Positions 32,374-41,772 of a stretch of 64,000 nt of DNA are shown here, piece after piece. The position numbers were made by a program, and so were the translations under genes. The DNA lies in contig NZ_JABEKT010000001.1 in NCBI RefSeq assembly GCF_013283195.1, forward strand, positions 1,832,509 to 1,896,508. Direction: 5' to 3'. Positions within the stretch are counted from its first letter, which is position 1; each line of letters starts with the position of its first letter. Under the pieces are notes generated by a model, which worked only from the letters and a program-made list of their open reading frames with translations, was not told the origin of the DNA and ran no database searches. The stretch comes from Ensifer adhaerens. GTDB taxonomy: Bacteria; Pseudomonadota; Alphaproteobacteria; Rhizobiales; Rhizobiaceae.

Positions 32374-32886
32374 ATGAACACGAAGATGAAGCCGCAGGTC
32401 ACTGCGCCCCGAGACCCTCAGGAAGAAGCCGTCCGTGGTCTCTACATGGAATCCCTCCACCTCGTCGAGCGCCTGCACCGCCGTCTGCTCGACGTCATCA
32501 AGGACGAGTTCGACCGTCAGGGTCGCGACGATGTCAACGCCGTCCAGGCCCTGTTGCTCTTCAACATCGGCACCTCCGAGCTGACCGCCGGCGAGCTTCG
32601 CTCGCGTGGCTACTACCTCGGCTCCAACGTTTCCTACAACGTCAAGAAGCTCGTCGATCTCGGCCTGATCAACCACCAGCGCTCGCGTGTCGACCGTCGC
32701 GCAGTCCGCATCAGCCTGACGGAAGACGGCCAGGAAATCGCCGAAACCGTCGCCAAGCTCTACGAGCGTCATATCGGCTCGATCCAGAAGGTCGGCGGCA
32801 TCGGTTCGGACGAATTCACCCAGATGAACAAGCTGCTGCAGCGCCTTGATCGCTTCTGGAACGACTCGATCATGTACCGCCTGTAA
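32374..32886 (+). CDS. ldtR: MarR family regulator LdtR
   Basis: The 170-residue winged-helix protein matches LdtR of Liberibacter and Sinorhizobium, with the DNA-binding region LTAGELRSRGYYLGSNVSYNVKK and wing RSRVDRRAVRISLTEDG. In Liberibacter, LdtR controls ldtP and osmotic tolerance and binds small molecules that release it from DNA. Here ldtP lies 393 bp downstream on the same strand with its own promoter, and an intrinsic terminator separates the two. Confidence 0.92.
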   Translation: MNTKMKPQVTAPRDPQEEAVRGLYMESLHLVERLHRRLLDVIKDEFDRQGRDDVNAVQALLLFNIGTSELTAGELRSRGYYLGSNVSYNVKKLVDLGLINHQRSRVDRRAVRISLTEDGQEIAETVAKLYERHIGSIQKVGGIGSDEFTQMNKLLQRLDRFWNDSIMYRL

Positions 32887-32910
32887 CAGGCGTCACACAC
32901 CTCCAGTTCA

Positions 32911-32957
32911 AAGAGCCGGACGCAATCCCTGCGTGTCCGGCCTTTGCCGTTTTTCCA
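32911..32957 (+). terminator. Intrinsic terminator after ldtR
   Basis: GCCGGACGCA (32915-32924) pairs with TGCGTGTCCGGC (32930-32941), with a two-base bulge, and is followed by CTTTGCCGTTTTT. Confidence 0.75.
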
Positions 32958-33279
32958 CGCCGGCGATGTTGCAGAAAGGCCGCAGCGGCTTGAAGCAAGA
33001 GGCGTGCCACATGTCTTCGGCGGCAGTCCGAGACACGAATTGGCCATATTGCTGTGACAGCGACGAGGGTATGCGGTAGGTGCGGCCACGTGTTTTCATC
33101 GACGTGGATTCGTTTTGCGTTCGCCTGCCGGATGAGGGTCCTCGCTCGCGGTATCGTGAAATCATGTGAGGGCAGGGTGGCTCGTTGGTTGACCTTTGTT
33201 AACCACGATCGTGTTAGGGCTCCGGCAACATGCGTGCCTGCGCATAGGGCGCGTGCCAACGCATTGGGATGGTAGGAAT
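32958..33279. other. ldtP upstream region
   Basis: This gene-free stretch between ldtR and ldtP carries the likely ldtP promoter near 33189-33217. A near-palindrome GGTTGAC-CTTT-GTTAACC (33187-33204) overlaps its -35 side and could be an LdtR site. No coding ORF is convincing. Confidence 0.5.
33189..33217 (+). promoter_or_regulatory. Candidate ldtP promoter
   Basis: TTGACC (33189-33194) and TGTTAG (33212-33217) are separated by exactly 17 bp and lie 62 bp before the ldtP start. The inverted repeat overlapping the -35 suggests repressor or activator control. Confidence 0.55.
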
Positions 33280-34605
33280 ATGTCAAAAAAGAATGGAATT
33301 GATGCATTCTCGCGCCGCGCATTTCTGCGTTCGGCCGCAACCTTCGGTGCCGTCGCTTGGGCGGGAGCCGCAGGCGCTCAGGACGCCCTGAACGAGATCA
33401 TCAATTCGCCTCGCCGCGGCTCCTGGGACGACCAGTACGACGCAAAGGCGTCGCGCACGGCGACGACGGTCGTGTCCAATACGCCGGTCTTCGGCCCTGA
33501 GACGATCAACCATGTCCAGCAGGCGATCTTCGATTATCAGAACATCGTTTCGTCGGGCGGTTGGCCAATGGTGGAAACCAGCGTCAAGCTCGAACTCGGT
33601 GTTACGGACCCTTCGGTGCAGCAACTGCGTCAGCGCCTGATGGTTTCCGGCGATCTGCCGCGTTCCGCCGGCATCTCGTCGTCCTTTGATTCCTACGTCG
33701 ATGGCGCGGTCAAGCATTTCCAGGCACGCCATGGTCTGCCGGCAGACGGCGTCATTGGCGAATACACGCTGAAGGCAATCAACGTTCCAGCGACCACCCG
33801 TCTCGGCCAGCTGCAGACCAACCTCGTGCGCCTGCAGTCGATGTCCGGCGATCTCGGTCGCCGCTATGTGATGGTGAACATTCCGGCCGCTTACATCGAA
33901 GCGGTGGAGAACGGCCGCGTCGCGCTGCGCCACACCGCTATTGTCGGCAAGATCGACCGCCAGTCGCCGATCCTCAACTCCAAGATCTATGAGGTCATCC
34001 TCAATCCCTACTGGACTGCGCCGCGCTCGATCATCCAGAAGGATATCATGCCGCTGATGCGCAAGGACCCGACCTACCTGAAGCGCAACGCCATCCGCCT
34101 GTTCGACGGCAGCGGTGGCGAAGTGTCGCCGGAAACGGTTGACTGGAATGCCGAGAAGGCGCCGAACCTGATGTTCCGTCAGGATCCGGGCAAGATCAAT
34201 GCGATGTCTTCGACGAAGATCAACTTCCACAACGAGCATCAGGTCTACATGCACGACACGCCCCAGCAGGGCCTGTTCAACAAGCTGATGCGTTTCGAAT
34301 CGTCCGGCTGCGTTCGCGTCCAGAACGTTCGCGACCTTTCGAGCTGGCTTTTGAAGGAAACCCCCGGCTGGTCGCGCCAGCAGATGGAGGCCACGATCAA
34401 GACCGGTGTCAACACGCCGATCACGCTGGCCGAAGAGGTCCCGGTTTTCTTCACCTACATCACCGCCTGGTCGGCGAAGGATGGTGTCGTGCAGTTCCGC
34501 GACGACATCTATCAGCGGGATGGGGCGACCGAACTGGCGCTGCAGACGCCTTACGGCGTCGAGCAATCGGCCGGCTCGGTCGAGTCGGATGCTCTGCCGC
34601 AATAA
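33280..34605 (+). CDS. ldtP: L,D-transpeptidase LdtP
   Basis: The 441-residue protein has a twin-arginine-like signal (FSRRAFLRSAATFGAVAWAG), a peptidoglycan-binding domain (DGAVKHFQARHGLPADGVIG) and a YkuD catalytic domain with HDTPQQGLF and the cysteine motif SSGCVRVQN. It should form 3-3 cross-links or attach proteins to peptidoglycan in the periplasm. The ATG at 33280 follows GGTAGGAAT; upstream in-frame codons lack a signal peptide. It pairs with ldtR upstream and ends before a strong terminator. Confidence 0.93.
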   Translation: MSKKNGIDAFSRRAFLRSAATFGAVAWAGAAGAQDALNEIINSPRRGSWDDQYDAKASRTATTVVSNTPVFGPETINHVQQAIFDYQNIVSSGGWPMVETSVKLELGVTDPSVQQLRQRLMVSGDLPRSAGISSSFDSYVDGAVKHFQARHGLPADGVIGEYTLKAINVPATTRLGQLQTNLVRLQSMSGDLGRRYVMVNIPAAYIEAVENGRVALRHTAIVGKIDRQSPILNSKIYEVILNPYWTAPRSIIQKDIMPLMRKDPTYLKRNAIRLFDGSGGEVSPETVDWNAEKAPNLMFRQDPGKINAMSSTKINFHNEHQVYMHDTPQQGLFNKLMRFESSGCVRVQNVRDLSSWLLKETPGWSRQQMEATIKTGVNTPITLAEEVPVFFTYITAWSAKDGVVQFRDDIYQRDGATELALQTPYGVEQSAGSVESDALPQ

Positions 34606-34627
34606 GCAAAGTCGGGCAATTCATTGC

Positions 34628-34665
34628 AAAAGCCGCGCTTCCCCTGGCAGCGCGGCTTTTTCGTT
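34628..34665 (+). terminator. Intrinsic terminator after ldtP
   Basis: AAAGCCGCGCT (34629-34639) and AGCGCGGCTTT (34649-34659) form a perfect 11-bp stem around a 9-nt loop followed by TTCGTT. Confidence 0.88.
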
Positions 34666-34788
34666 GGTCCGCGGCTGCGATGTTTAGGCGCGGCAGATGG
34701 GGGAAATGACGCAAACCGCACAGCGGATATTGCTCTCGCCGTGCGAGGAAGCTAAAGAACTGCCACCTTTGAGAGGAGCCTCGCGCCG

Positions 34789-36084
34789 ATGCTTGCACAG
34801 AACAATGATGCCTTCTTCACCCGCTCTCTCGCCGACAGCGATCCGGAAATCTTCGGTTCGATCGAAAAGGAGCTGGGTCGTCAGCGCCACGAGATCGAAC
34901 TGATCGCGTCCGAGAACATCGTTTCGCGCGCCGTGCTCGAAGCTCAGGGCTCGATCATGACCAACAAATATGCCGAGGGCTACCCGGGCAAGCGCTATTA
35001 TGGCGGCTGCCAGTTCGTCGACATCGCCGAGGAATTGGCGATCGAGCGTGCCAAGAAGCTGTTCGGCGCTAAGTTCGTCAACGTGCAGCCGAACTCCGGC
35101 TCGCAGATGAACCAGGCTGTGTTCCTCGCGCTCCTGCAGCCGGGCGACACCTTCATGGGCCTCGACCTCAATTCCGGCGGTCACCTGACGCATGGTTCGC
35201 CGGTCAACATGTCCGGCAAGTGGTTCAACGTGGTTTCCTACGGCGTTCGCGAGAGCGATCACCTGCTCGACATGGACGATGTCGCCGAGAAGGCACGCCA
35301 GCACAAGCCGAAGCTGATCATTGCCGGTGGCACCGCCTATTCCCGCATCTGGGACTGGAAGCGCTTCCGCGAGATCGCCGATGAAGTTGGCGCGTACCTG
35401 ATGGTCGACATGGCGCACATCGCCGGCCTCGTTGCCGGTGACCAGCATCCGTCGCCGGTTCCCCATTGCCACGTTGCCACGACGACGACGCACAAGTCGC
35501 TGCGCGGTCCGCGCGGCGGCATGATCCTCACCAACGACGAGGATATCGCCAAGAAGATCAACTCGGCGGTCTTCCCGGGCCTCCAGGGCGGCCCGTTGAT
35601 GCACGTCATCGCCGCCAAGGCCGTTGCCTTCGGTGAGGCACTGCAGCCGTCCTTCAAGGACTATGCGGCTCAGGTCGTCAAGAACGCCCGCACGCTTGCC
35701 GAGACGCTCAAGGCCAACGGTCTCGATATCGTATCCGGCGGCACGGACAACCACCTGATGCTCGTCGATCTGCGCAAGAAGAACGCGACCGGCAAGCGCG
35801 CCGAGGCAGCCCTCGGCCGTGCCTACGTCACCTGCAACAAGAACGGCATCCCGTTCGATCCTGAAAAGCCGTTCGTCACGTCGGGCGTCCGTCTCGGTAC
35901 CCCGGCGGGCACCACCCGTGGCTTCAAGGAAGCCGAATTCAAGGAAATCGGCGAATTGATCGTCGAAGTCCTCGACGGCCTCAAGGTCGCCAACTCCGAC
36001 GAAGGCAATGCCGCCGTCGAAGCGGGCGTGCGCGAAAAGGTGATGACGCTCACCGGCCGCTTCCCGATGTACGGCTACATGTGA
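34789..36084 (+). CDS. glyA: Serine hydroxymethyltransferase
   Basis: The 431-residue PLP enzyme interconverts serine and glycine with tetrahydrofolate. The PLP lysine lies in [15 protein letters not shown], and other landmarks are [15 protein letters not shown] and [14 protein letters not shown]. Length is standard. A GAGAGGAG ribosome-binding site precedes the ATG. nrdR begins 11 bp after the stop, so glyA-nrdR-ribD-ribE form one unit. Confidence 0.97.
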   Translation: MLAQNNDAFFTRSLADSDPEIFGSIEKELGRQRHEIELIASENIVSRAVLEAQGSIMTNKYAEGYPGKRYYGGCQFVDIAEELAIERAKKLFGAKFVNVQPNSGSQMNQAVFLALLQPGDTFMGLDLNSGGHLTHGSPVNMSGKWFNVVSYGVRESDHLLDMDDVAEKARQHKPKLIIAGGTAYSRIWDWKRFREIADEVGAYLMVDMAHIAGLVAGDQHPSPVPHCHVATTTTHKSLRGPRGGMILTNDEDIAKKINSAVFPGLQGGPLMHVIAAKAVAFGEALQPSFKDYAAQVVKNARTLAETLKANGLDIVSGGTDNHLMLVDLRKKNATGKRAEAALGRAYVTCNKNGIPFDPEKPFVTSGVRLGTPAGTTRGFKEAEFKEIGELIVEVLDGLKVANSDEGNAAVEAGVREKVMTLTGRFPMYGYM

Positions 36085-36094
36085 TCGGCTCATC

Positions 36095-36568
36095 ATGCGC
36101 TGCCCCTATTGCGGTTCCGAAGACAGCCAGGTGAAGGACAGCCGTCCGGCAGAGGACGGCAACGCCATTCGCCGCCGCCGTATCTGCCCGGATTGCGGTG
36201 GTCGCTTCACGACCTTCGAACGGGTGCAGCTGCGTGAGCTGATGATCATCAAGAAGACCGGTCGGAAGGTGCCTTTCGACCGGGACAAGCTGCTGCGGTC
36301 CTTCGAGATCGCGCTCAGAAAACGCCCTGTTGATCGTGACCGCATCGAGCGGGCGGTCTCCGGCATCGTGCGTCGGCTCGAAAGCTCCGGCGAGACTGAA
36401 ATCCCTTCGGAGGAGATCGGCTTGCAGGTGCTGGAAGCGCTGAAGAGCCTCGACGATGTCGCCTTCGTCCGCTACGCGTCGGTCTATCGGGACTTCTCCC
36501 ACGCCGAAGATTTCGAAAAGGTCATCGCCGAGATCAGCGCCAAGATTGCGCGCGACCCCGGCGAATAG
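36095..36568 (+). CDS. nrdR: Transcriptional repressor NrdR
   Basis: The 157-residue protein has an N-terminal zinc ribbon ([25 protein letters not shown]) and an ATP-cone domain ([18 protein letters not shown]). NrdR senses ATP/dATP and represses ribonucleotide reductase genes. It is co-transcribed with glyA and ribD, a conserved alphaproteobacterial order. No NrdR box was recognised in this window. Confidence 0.95.
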   Translation: MRCPYCGSEDSQVKDSRPAEDGNAIRRRRICPDCGGRFTTFERVQLRELMIIKKTGRKVPFDRDKLLRSFEIALRKRPVDRDRIERAVSGIVRRLESSGETEIPSEEIGLQVLEALKSLDDVAFVRYASVYRDFSHAEDFEKVIAEISAKIARDPGE

Positions 36569-36587
36569 GAAGGCGCACCGGACCGCC

Positions 36588-37697
36588 ATGGCCAACCCCA
36601 CCCGTAAGGACGAGAGGTTCATGGCGGCGGCGCTGCGGCTGGCACGCCAGCATCTCGGCCAGACATCCACCAATCCCTCCGTCGCCTGCTTGATCGTCCA
36701 GGATGGTGTCATCGTCGGACGTGCGGTGACGGCAAGAAGCGGGCGGCCCCATGCCGAAGCTCAGGCACTTGCCGAAGCGGGCGAGCGGGCACGCGGCGCA
36801 ACCGCTTATGTCACCCTTGAACCCTGCTCTCATCACGGCAAGACGCCGCCCTGCGCCGATGCGCTGGTCGCCTCCGGCGTTGCCCGCGTCGTCATTTCGA
36901 TCCTCGATCCCGATGAACGCGTCGCCGGGCGCGGCGTGGTGCGTTTGCGTGAAGCCGGCATCGCGGTCGATATCGGCGTTTTGCCGCTGGAGGGACATGG
37001 CGCGCTCGAAGCCTATCTCACGCGACAGGTCAGCAAGCGCCCACATGTGACTCTCAAACTTGCAGTTTCTGCCGACGGCATGATCGGCCGAACAGGTGCC
37101 GGACAGGTCCGTATTACAGGCCCGATTTCCAGGGCGCAGGTCCAGATCCTCAGGGCGCAGACCGACGCGATCCTCGTGGGCATCGGTACTGCGACTGCGG
37201 ATGATCCGGAATTGACTGTGCGTTTGCCAGGTCTTGAAGATCGCTCGCCCATCCGCATCGTCCTGGATCGGCGACTGGATCTTTCGCCAGGCTCGAAGCT
37301 CGTGCGGTCGGCGGCGCAAACCCCCGTCATCGTGGTGTCGGGAGAGCCATCGACACAATCGGAACTGGAGCCAGCCAGCGAACGGGCTGGCCGGCGCGCT
37401 GCGCTGGAGGCTGCCGGTGTCGAGGTGCTGGAAACCGGAACGGTTGCCGATCTGCTTACGGCACTCGGCTCGCGCGGCATTTCCTCTTTGCTCGTCGAGG
37501 GTGGTGCAGTTGCCGCTCGCGCTTTCCTGGACGCTGGGCTGGTCGATCGCATTCAGATCTATACCGGCCCGCAAATCATTGGCGAAAACGGCATCGCATC
37601 CCCATTTGATCGGAAATCCGTGCCCCCTGGCTTTAAGCTCGTTCGCTCCGCGCAATACGGCGACGATCTTTTCGAAGAATACGAAAGAGAGAACTGA
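36588..37697 (+). CDS. ribD: Bifunctional riboflavin deaminase/reductase RibD
   Basis: The 369-residue enzyme has an N-terminal cytidine-deaminase-like domain with zinc motifs HAEAQAL and PCSHHGKTPPC, and a C-terminal reductase domain (LKLAVSADGMIG, VGIGTATADDP, SLLVEGGA). It catalyses the second and third steps of riboflavin synthesis. The start at 36588 lies 19 bp after the nrdR stop. Its TGA overlaps the ATG of ribE (TGATG), indicating translational coupling. Confidence 0.95.
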   Translation: MANPTRKDERFMAAALRLARQHLGQTSTNPSVACLIVQDGVIVGRAVTARSGRPHAEAQALAEAGERARGATAYVTLEPCSHHGKTPPCADALVASGVARVVISILDPDERVAGRGVVRLREAGIAVDIGVLPLEGHGALEAYLTRQVSKRPHVTLKLAVSADGMIGRTGAGQVRITGPISRAQVQILRAQTDAILVGIGTATADDPELTVRLPGLEDRSPIRIVLDRRLDLSPGSKLVRSAAQTPVIVVSGEPSTQSELEPASERAGRRAALEAAGVEVLETGTVADLLTALGSRGISSLLVEGGAVAARAFLDAGLVDRIQIYTGPQIIGENGIASPFDRKSVPPGFKLVRSAQYGDDLFEEYEREN

Positions 37698-38317
37698 TGT
37701 TCACAGGCATTGTCACTGACATCGGCACCGTTGATGCCGTAACGCCGCTGAAGGAAGGCGTGAAGCTACGCGTCGCCACCACATACGATCCGAAGACCAT
37801 CGATATGGGGGCGTCCATCGCCCATTCCGGTGTTTGCCTGACGGTGACGGCCCTGCCGGACGGCGGCAGCAACGAACGCTGGTTCGAGGTCGAGGCGTGG
37901 GAAGAGGCTTTGCGCCTGACGACCATCGCTGGCTGGAAAAAGGGCACGCGGATCAATCTCGAGCGGTCATTGAAGATCGGCGATGAACTGGGTGGACATC
38001 TCGTTTCCGGTCATATCGACGACAAGGCGGAGATTCTATCGGTCGAACCCGAGGGCGACGCCGTGCGGTTCAGGCTGCGTGCGCCCGCGCATTTGGCCAA
38101 GTTCGTCGCGCCGAAGGGATCCGTTGCGCTCGACGGCACATCGCTGACAGTCAACAAAGTCGATGCAACCGACTTTGACGTGCTCTTGATCCGCCATTCG
38201 CTTGAGGTGACGACCTGGGGCGAACGCCGGGCGGGCGATTTCGTCAATTTCGAAGTCGACACGATGGCGCGCTACGCCGCTCGCCTTGCGGAGTTTCCGG
38301 CCCCGAAGGCCGAATAG
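37697..38317 (+). CDS. ribE: Riboflavin synthase alpha chain
   Basis: The 206-residue protein has the two lumazine-binding repeats of riboflavin synthase: N-terminal MFTGIVTDIGTV with GVCLTV, and second-repeat GHLVSGHIDDKAEI with DGTSLTVNKV. It dismutates 6,7-dimethyl-8-ribityllumazine to riboflavin. The start overlaps the ribD stop by one base. Its partner ribH lies 3 kb downstream, separated by four leftward genes. The symbol ribC is also used for this enzyme. A strong terminator follows. Confidence 0.95.
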   Translation: MFTGIVTDIGTVDAVTPLKEGVKLRVATTYDPKTIDMGASIAHSGVCLTVTALPDGGSNERWFEVEAWEEALRLTTIAGWKKGTRINLERSLKIGDELGGHLVSGHIDDKAEILSVEPEGDAVRFRLRAPAHLAKFVAPKGSVALDGTSLTVNKVDATDFDVLLIRHSLEVTTWGERRAGDFVNFEVDTMARYAARLAEFPAPKAE

Positions 38318-38343
38318 ACGGCCGCCGCTGCCAGAGACCGACT

Positions 38344-38385
38344 AAGCGCACCATCTCGCGTGTGGAGATGGTGCGCTTCTTATTC
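38344..38385 (+). terminator. Intrinsic terminator after ribE
   Basis: AAGCGCACCATCTC (38344-38357) pairs perfectly with GAGATGGTGCGCTT (38365-38378) around a 7-nt loop, followed by CTTATT. It lies between ribE and a converging gene, so it may serve both strands. Confidence 0.85.
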
Positions 38386-38402
38386 GTTGACTGAACGCGT
38401 AT

Positions 38403-38753
38403 TCAACGCATGTAGATGGTGAGGCTTCCGTCGGCACCCTGCTGAGCGCCTCCTATATTACCCATTTCGACGTTCTTGGCCTTTAGCTGCGCGGCCAATT
38501 CCGCGTTGCCGTTGACCGCAGCTTGCAGGGCTGCGCGTTGTTCGGCCGTCGCATGCTCGACCCACAGGCGGGTCTGATCCTGCTCGCTCAGCGTGGAGAT
38601 ATCGACGATGTTGAACTTGTCCCCCTTGAAGTCGCGCACCGTCTGCTCGATTTCAGCCGGCCATTCCATTTTGGCGTCCTGAGCGTGCGGTATAGCTGCG
38701 AAGGCGAGGGACGAGAACGCAGCAATGACTGATAGCTTTGCAATGCGATTCAT
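38403..38753 (-). CDS. Small secreted hypothetical protein
   Basis: The 116-residue protein has a signal peptide (MNRIAKLSVIAAFSSLAFA) and a short acidic helical domain ending DGSLTIYMR. No family was recognised. AGGAG 7 nt upstream supports the ATG at 38753 rather than the one at 38759. It is probably periplasmic. It converges on the riboflavin operon and shares a terminator region with it; the 276-bp region upstream holds a 16-bp palindrome at 38963-38978. Confidence 0.75.
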   Translation of the reverse strand: MNRIAKLSVIAAFSSLAFAAIPHAQDAKMEWPAEIEQTVRDFKGDKFNIVDISTLSEQDQTRLWVEHATAEQRAALQAAVNGNAELAAQLKAKNVEMGNIGGAQQGADGSLTIYMR

Positions 38754-38962
38754 GATCATGCTCCTTGGTTGTCTGCGGCGCAGTGACCAGTAACCTGATA
38801 CCCGAACACAATACCCGATGCGGGTTTCCGGAAGGCCTGCTGAGATGCGTGTCGCAGTCGTCAGCAGGCTGCATTACGGGCGACTTACCCGCAGCAAAAT
38901 GTGTTGGATTCCCTTGTCTGATCGGGTGGTGTTGCCTGTTGTAGTTCGCCTGCACCCGATGC

Positions 38963-38978
38963 CAGGCAATCTTGCCTG
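38963..38978. promoter_or_regulatory. 16-bp palindrome in the GNAT/secreted-protein spacer
   Basis: CAGGCAA and TTGCCTG flank TC, making an almost continuous dyad that could be an operator or a small hairpin. It lies about 210 bp upstream of the secreted protein gene. No binding factor is known. Confidence 0.35.
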
Positions 38979-39029
38979 CAATATAGACGTTTCGATGGCG
39001 TTTTCATCAAAACGACAATTGAGGATTGT

Positions 39030-39608
39030 TTACGTCTCCGAATGCGCGGGCATTGGCGCTTTGCGGGCCGTGGCAACAGCAAGCGTTCGCTGCCGTTCAA
39101 ACATGATGACATGCGTGCCGTGATAGCGCGTGCGCCAGAATTCCTTGAAGCCCTGCTTTTCGGCGACACGGACCGAGGCACGGTTGCCGACATCGATGAT
39201 GCAGGTTTTTCGCACTTGGGGAAACTGCCGATCGGCCCATTCGAGCGCGGCGCTGACGGCCTCGGTTGCAAGCCCCTGTCCGTGTGCTTTTGGGGAGAGC
39301 GCCCAACCGGTCTCCATCGTCCCTTCAAGCGAGGGCGTGATCAGCCGATGGACGTCGTGAAAGCCGGCTTCTCCGAGAAAGGTGCCGGTCGCACGATCCT
39401 GGATGGCGAAGAAACCGAAGCCGAAATAATGCCACATGCCGACCTGGCGCAGGAAACGTGTCCAGGATTGCTCGCGCGTATAGGGAACGCCGCCGACGAA
39501 ACGCGTAACCTCGCTGTCGGCAAACAGGGCGGCATAGGCCGTGAAGTCGTCGCGTCTATAGGGGCGCAGGACCAGACGTTCGGTCTCGATGATAGGAACA
39601 CTGTGCAT
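39030..39608 (-). CDS. GNAT family N-acetyltransferase (RimJ/RimL-like)
   Basis: The 192-residue protein has the GNAT fold landmarks: ETERLVLRPYRRDD at the start, an acetyl-CoA loop PKAHGQGLATEAVSAAL and a C-terminal GTHVIMFER. Such enzymes acetylate protein N-termini or small molecules; the substrate is unknown. The gene starts 37 bp after the cupin gene stop, so the two are probably co-transcribed. Confidence 0.87.
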   Translation of the reverse strand: MHSVPIIETERLVLRPYRRDDFTAYAALFADSEVTRFVGGVPYTREQSWTRFLRQVGMWHYFGFGFFAIQDRATGTFLGEAGFHDVHRLITPSLEGTMETGWALSPKAHGQGLATEAVSAALEWADRQFPQVRKTCIIDVGNRASVRVAEKQGFKEFWRTRYHGTHVIMFERQRTLAVATARKAPMPAHSET

Positions 39609-39645
39609 GTTTTATCCGCTGCTATGGGTTTGGTAGGTGGGATGA

Positions 39646-40146
39646 TCAGATGCCGGGCTCGCCGTCCCAGTAGTCGGCAGCACTTTCAGGCCTGCCGGTA
39701 AACTGGAACCGGCGTTCGCCGGCGGCCGTACGCGTCCTGGCGTGAAACTTGCCGCTATCCGGATATTCGCAGATCTCGGTGGCGGCCATCGTCGAGATGG
39801 AGAGATATTTGAGCGGCACGGTTCCGGTGTTGATCAGGTGATGCGCCGTCTCCGCCCCGCCTGCCGGTGCGCCAAGGATGTCGCCCGGTCCGACGGCATA
39901 GCGCTCTGTTCCGAACCGATAGGTGCCTTCGCCTTCGAGAATGATGAAGAGTTCCTCTTCCACGTGGTGGTTGTGGAAGGGGCAACCGGATTTGCCCGGC
40001 GGTACTTCGCCATAGCCGACGCCGAGGTCTTTCAGGCCAAGCCGGCTGCCGAATGACGTGTCGCTGGATTCGAAGAACGTGCCTTCCGACCAATGGTCGA
40101 GGGCAAGGTCCCTTGGGTTGATGATGGGTTTGTTGCTGTCCGCCAT
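39646..40146 (-). CDS. Cupin domain protein
   Basis: The 166-residue protein has one cupin barrel with motif 1 (HNHHVEEELFIILEG) and motif 2 (GDILGAPAGGAETAHHLIN), including the metal-binding His and Glu residues. Members bind metals and act as isomerases, dioxygenases or sensors. Its role is unknown; it lies just upstream of the GNAT gene in the same direction. Confidence 0.85.
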   Translation of the reverse strand: MADSNKPIINPRDLALDHWSEGTFFESSDTSFGSRLGLKDLGVGYGEVPPGKSGCPFHNHHVEEELFIILEGEGTYRFGTERYAVGPGDILGAPAGGAETAHHLINTGTVPLKYLSISTMAATEICEYPDSGKFHARTRTAAGERRFQFTGRPESAADYWDGEPGI

Positions 40147-40320
40147 ATATATTCCTCCCCGGCGTTATCGTCTCCGAACGGAGAACCGCTCCCGGTCATC
40201 CGTGTCGGGCGTTTGACTTTCCGTCAATTGCCAAACTCTCACGTGTCCGGTGGCGGCCGTCCATTCCCGCGGAAGCGTTTGCAAATCGATCGCGGCCAAG
40301 GGGCCGTGGCAGGGCCGCGG

Positions 40321-41043
40321 TCAGGCGGGGACATGGGCGCCCCGCGCATGGTGGAGGAGGGCGGCGTGAACGTCACCAAGATTGCCTGCGACGCCGATGC
40401 AGAGGCTTCGGATCTCCTCCGTTGCCGCGAGAAGGTCCGGCACCATAATCGTCATCATGCCGGCTGATGACGCCGAACGCACGCCGTTATGGCTATCCTC
40501 CAGCGCCAGGCAAAGCTCGGGCGCGACATCGAGCCGCCGGGCAGCTGTCAGGAAAGGTTCGGGATGCGGCTTGCCCAGTTGGTAGTCGCCTTGGGCGACG
40601 ACGACCGGAAAGCGATCGAACAACCCGTAGAGGCCCAGGTTTCGCTCGACATCGTGATGCCCGGACGATGTTGCGATAGCAAAGGGAATGCCGAGCTCCT
40701 CCAGGGAGCCGACGAGCTCGACCACGCCCGGCTTCAACTGCAGTTCGGTCGTTGTCCGAGCATGGAAGGCGGTCGCCGCTTGTTTCCAGAAGCGATCGAG
40801 GTCGAAATCCGGCCCGAAATATTCGCCGAGCGATTGTCGTGTCGCTTCGCCCGAAAGGCCGATCGATGCATGGTAAAGCGAAAGCGGCATGGTCCGGCCG
40901 AGCACCTGCGCAGCGGCGAGCATGGCATCGCGATAGAGCGCCTCGGTATCGAACAACAGGCCATCCATGTCAAAGACGACGGCCTGAGGCATACGGGGCA
41001 GGCGGATCGACATCGACGGATCGACATCATGCATCGGAGACAA
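40321..41043 (-). CDS. HAD superfamily hydrolase (beta-phosphoglucomutase-like)
   Basis: The 240-residue protein has HAD motif I VVFDMDGLLFDTE (nucleophile and acid aspartates), motif II threonine/serine in IAIATSSGH, and motif III/IV in LALEDSHNGVRSA. It fits the PGMB/DOG-like subfamily that dephosphorylates sugar phosphates. A second in-frame Met (MSIRLPRMPQ) lies 30 bp downstream. The gene is separated from the cupin gene by 174 bp and from ribH by a divergent 267-bp spacer. Confidence 0.9.
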   Translation of the reverse strand: MSPMHDVDPSMSIRLPRMPQAVVFDMDGLLFDTEALYRDAMLAAAQVLGRTMPLSLYHASIGLSGEATRQSLGEYFGPDFDLDRFWKQAATAFHARTTTELQLKPGVVELVGSLEELGIPFAIATSSGHHDVERNLGLYGLFDRFPVVVAQGDYQLGKPHPEPFLTAARRLDVAPELCLALEDSHNGVRSASSAGMMTIMVPDLLAATEEIRSLCIGVAGNLGDVHAALLHHARGAHVPA

Positions 41044-41145
41044 CTTTCGCTCGATTTCCTTTGCCTAAGCGGCGTTGTCCCCGATCAGGCGTTGTGTCTG
41101 TCCTGATTATTGTCATTGTCGGAAACGCCTGGCTACCCCCTCAAG

Positions 41146-41177
41146 CGTGACATGAGCGTTCCACGCCGTCTGTCACG
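41146..41177. promoter_or_regulatory. Inverted repeat in the HAD/ribH divergent spacer
   Basis: CGTGACA (41146-41152) and TGTCACG (41171-41177) are exact inverted copies 18 bp apart. They could be an operator for either divergent gene. I found no FMN riboswitch in this spacer. Confidence 0.35.
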
Positions 41178-41310
41178 GACTCTGCTGGAGGGCGCGCAAC
41201 GCGGCAAAAGGGCGCCAACAGCGGAATTTGCTTGCCATTCGACGCCGGTCATGGTTTGACCGCCGCCTCAGCCGGTCGCACCGGCGCGGAAATCTCAAGA
41301 CAGGTGATCC

Positions 41311-41772
41311 ATGGCGAAGACCAAGGCTGCCCACATCCTGATTGTGGAAGCACGCTTCTATGACGATATGGCCGACGCATTGCTCGATGGCGCCAAACAT
41401 GCACTGGATGCAGCCGGCGCGACCTATGATATCGTAACGGTACCCGGTGCCCTCGAAATCCCGCCGGCAATCGCAATGGCGCTCGATGGCGCAGACGAGG
41501 GCGCCGTCGAATATGACGGCTTCGTCGCGCTCGGTATGGTCATTCGCGGCGAGACCTATCATTTCGATATCGTCGCGAACGAATCCTCGCGCGCGATCAT
41601 GGACCTCGCCGTCAGCGAAAGCCTTGCCATCGGCAATGGCATCCTGACGGTCGAAAACGACGATCAGGCCTGGGCGCGTGCGCGCCGGTCGGAAGGCGAC
41701 AAGGGCGGTTTTGCCGCGCGTGCTGCGCTGACCATGATTGAACTGAAGAAGAAATTGGGCACAGAACAGTGA
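41311..41772 (+). CDS. ribH: 6,7-dimethyl-8-ribityllumazine synthase
   Basis: The 153-residue protein has the RibH pattern: [29 protein letters not shown] and [17 protein letters not shown]. It condenses the ribityl-uracil with dihydroxybutanone phosphate to lumazine. Its TGA overlaps the nusB GTG start by four bases (GTGA). Separation from ribD-ribE by four opposing genes is typical of this lineage. Confidence 0.95.
   Translation: MAKTKAAHILIVEARFYDDMADALLDGAKHALDAAGATYDIVTVPGALEIPPAIAMALDGADEGAVEYDGFVALGMVIRGETYHFDIVANESSRAIMDLAVSESLAIGNGILTVENDDQAWARARRSEGDKGGFAARAALTMIELKKKLGTEQ

Noticed and set aside
41044-41310. Possible FMN riboswitch before ribH
   Set aside because: The conserved RFN element segments were not found on either strand.
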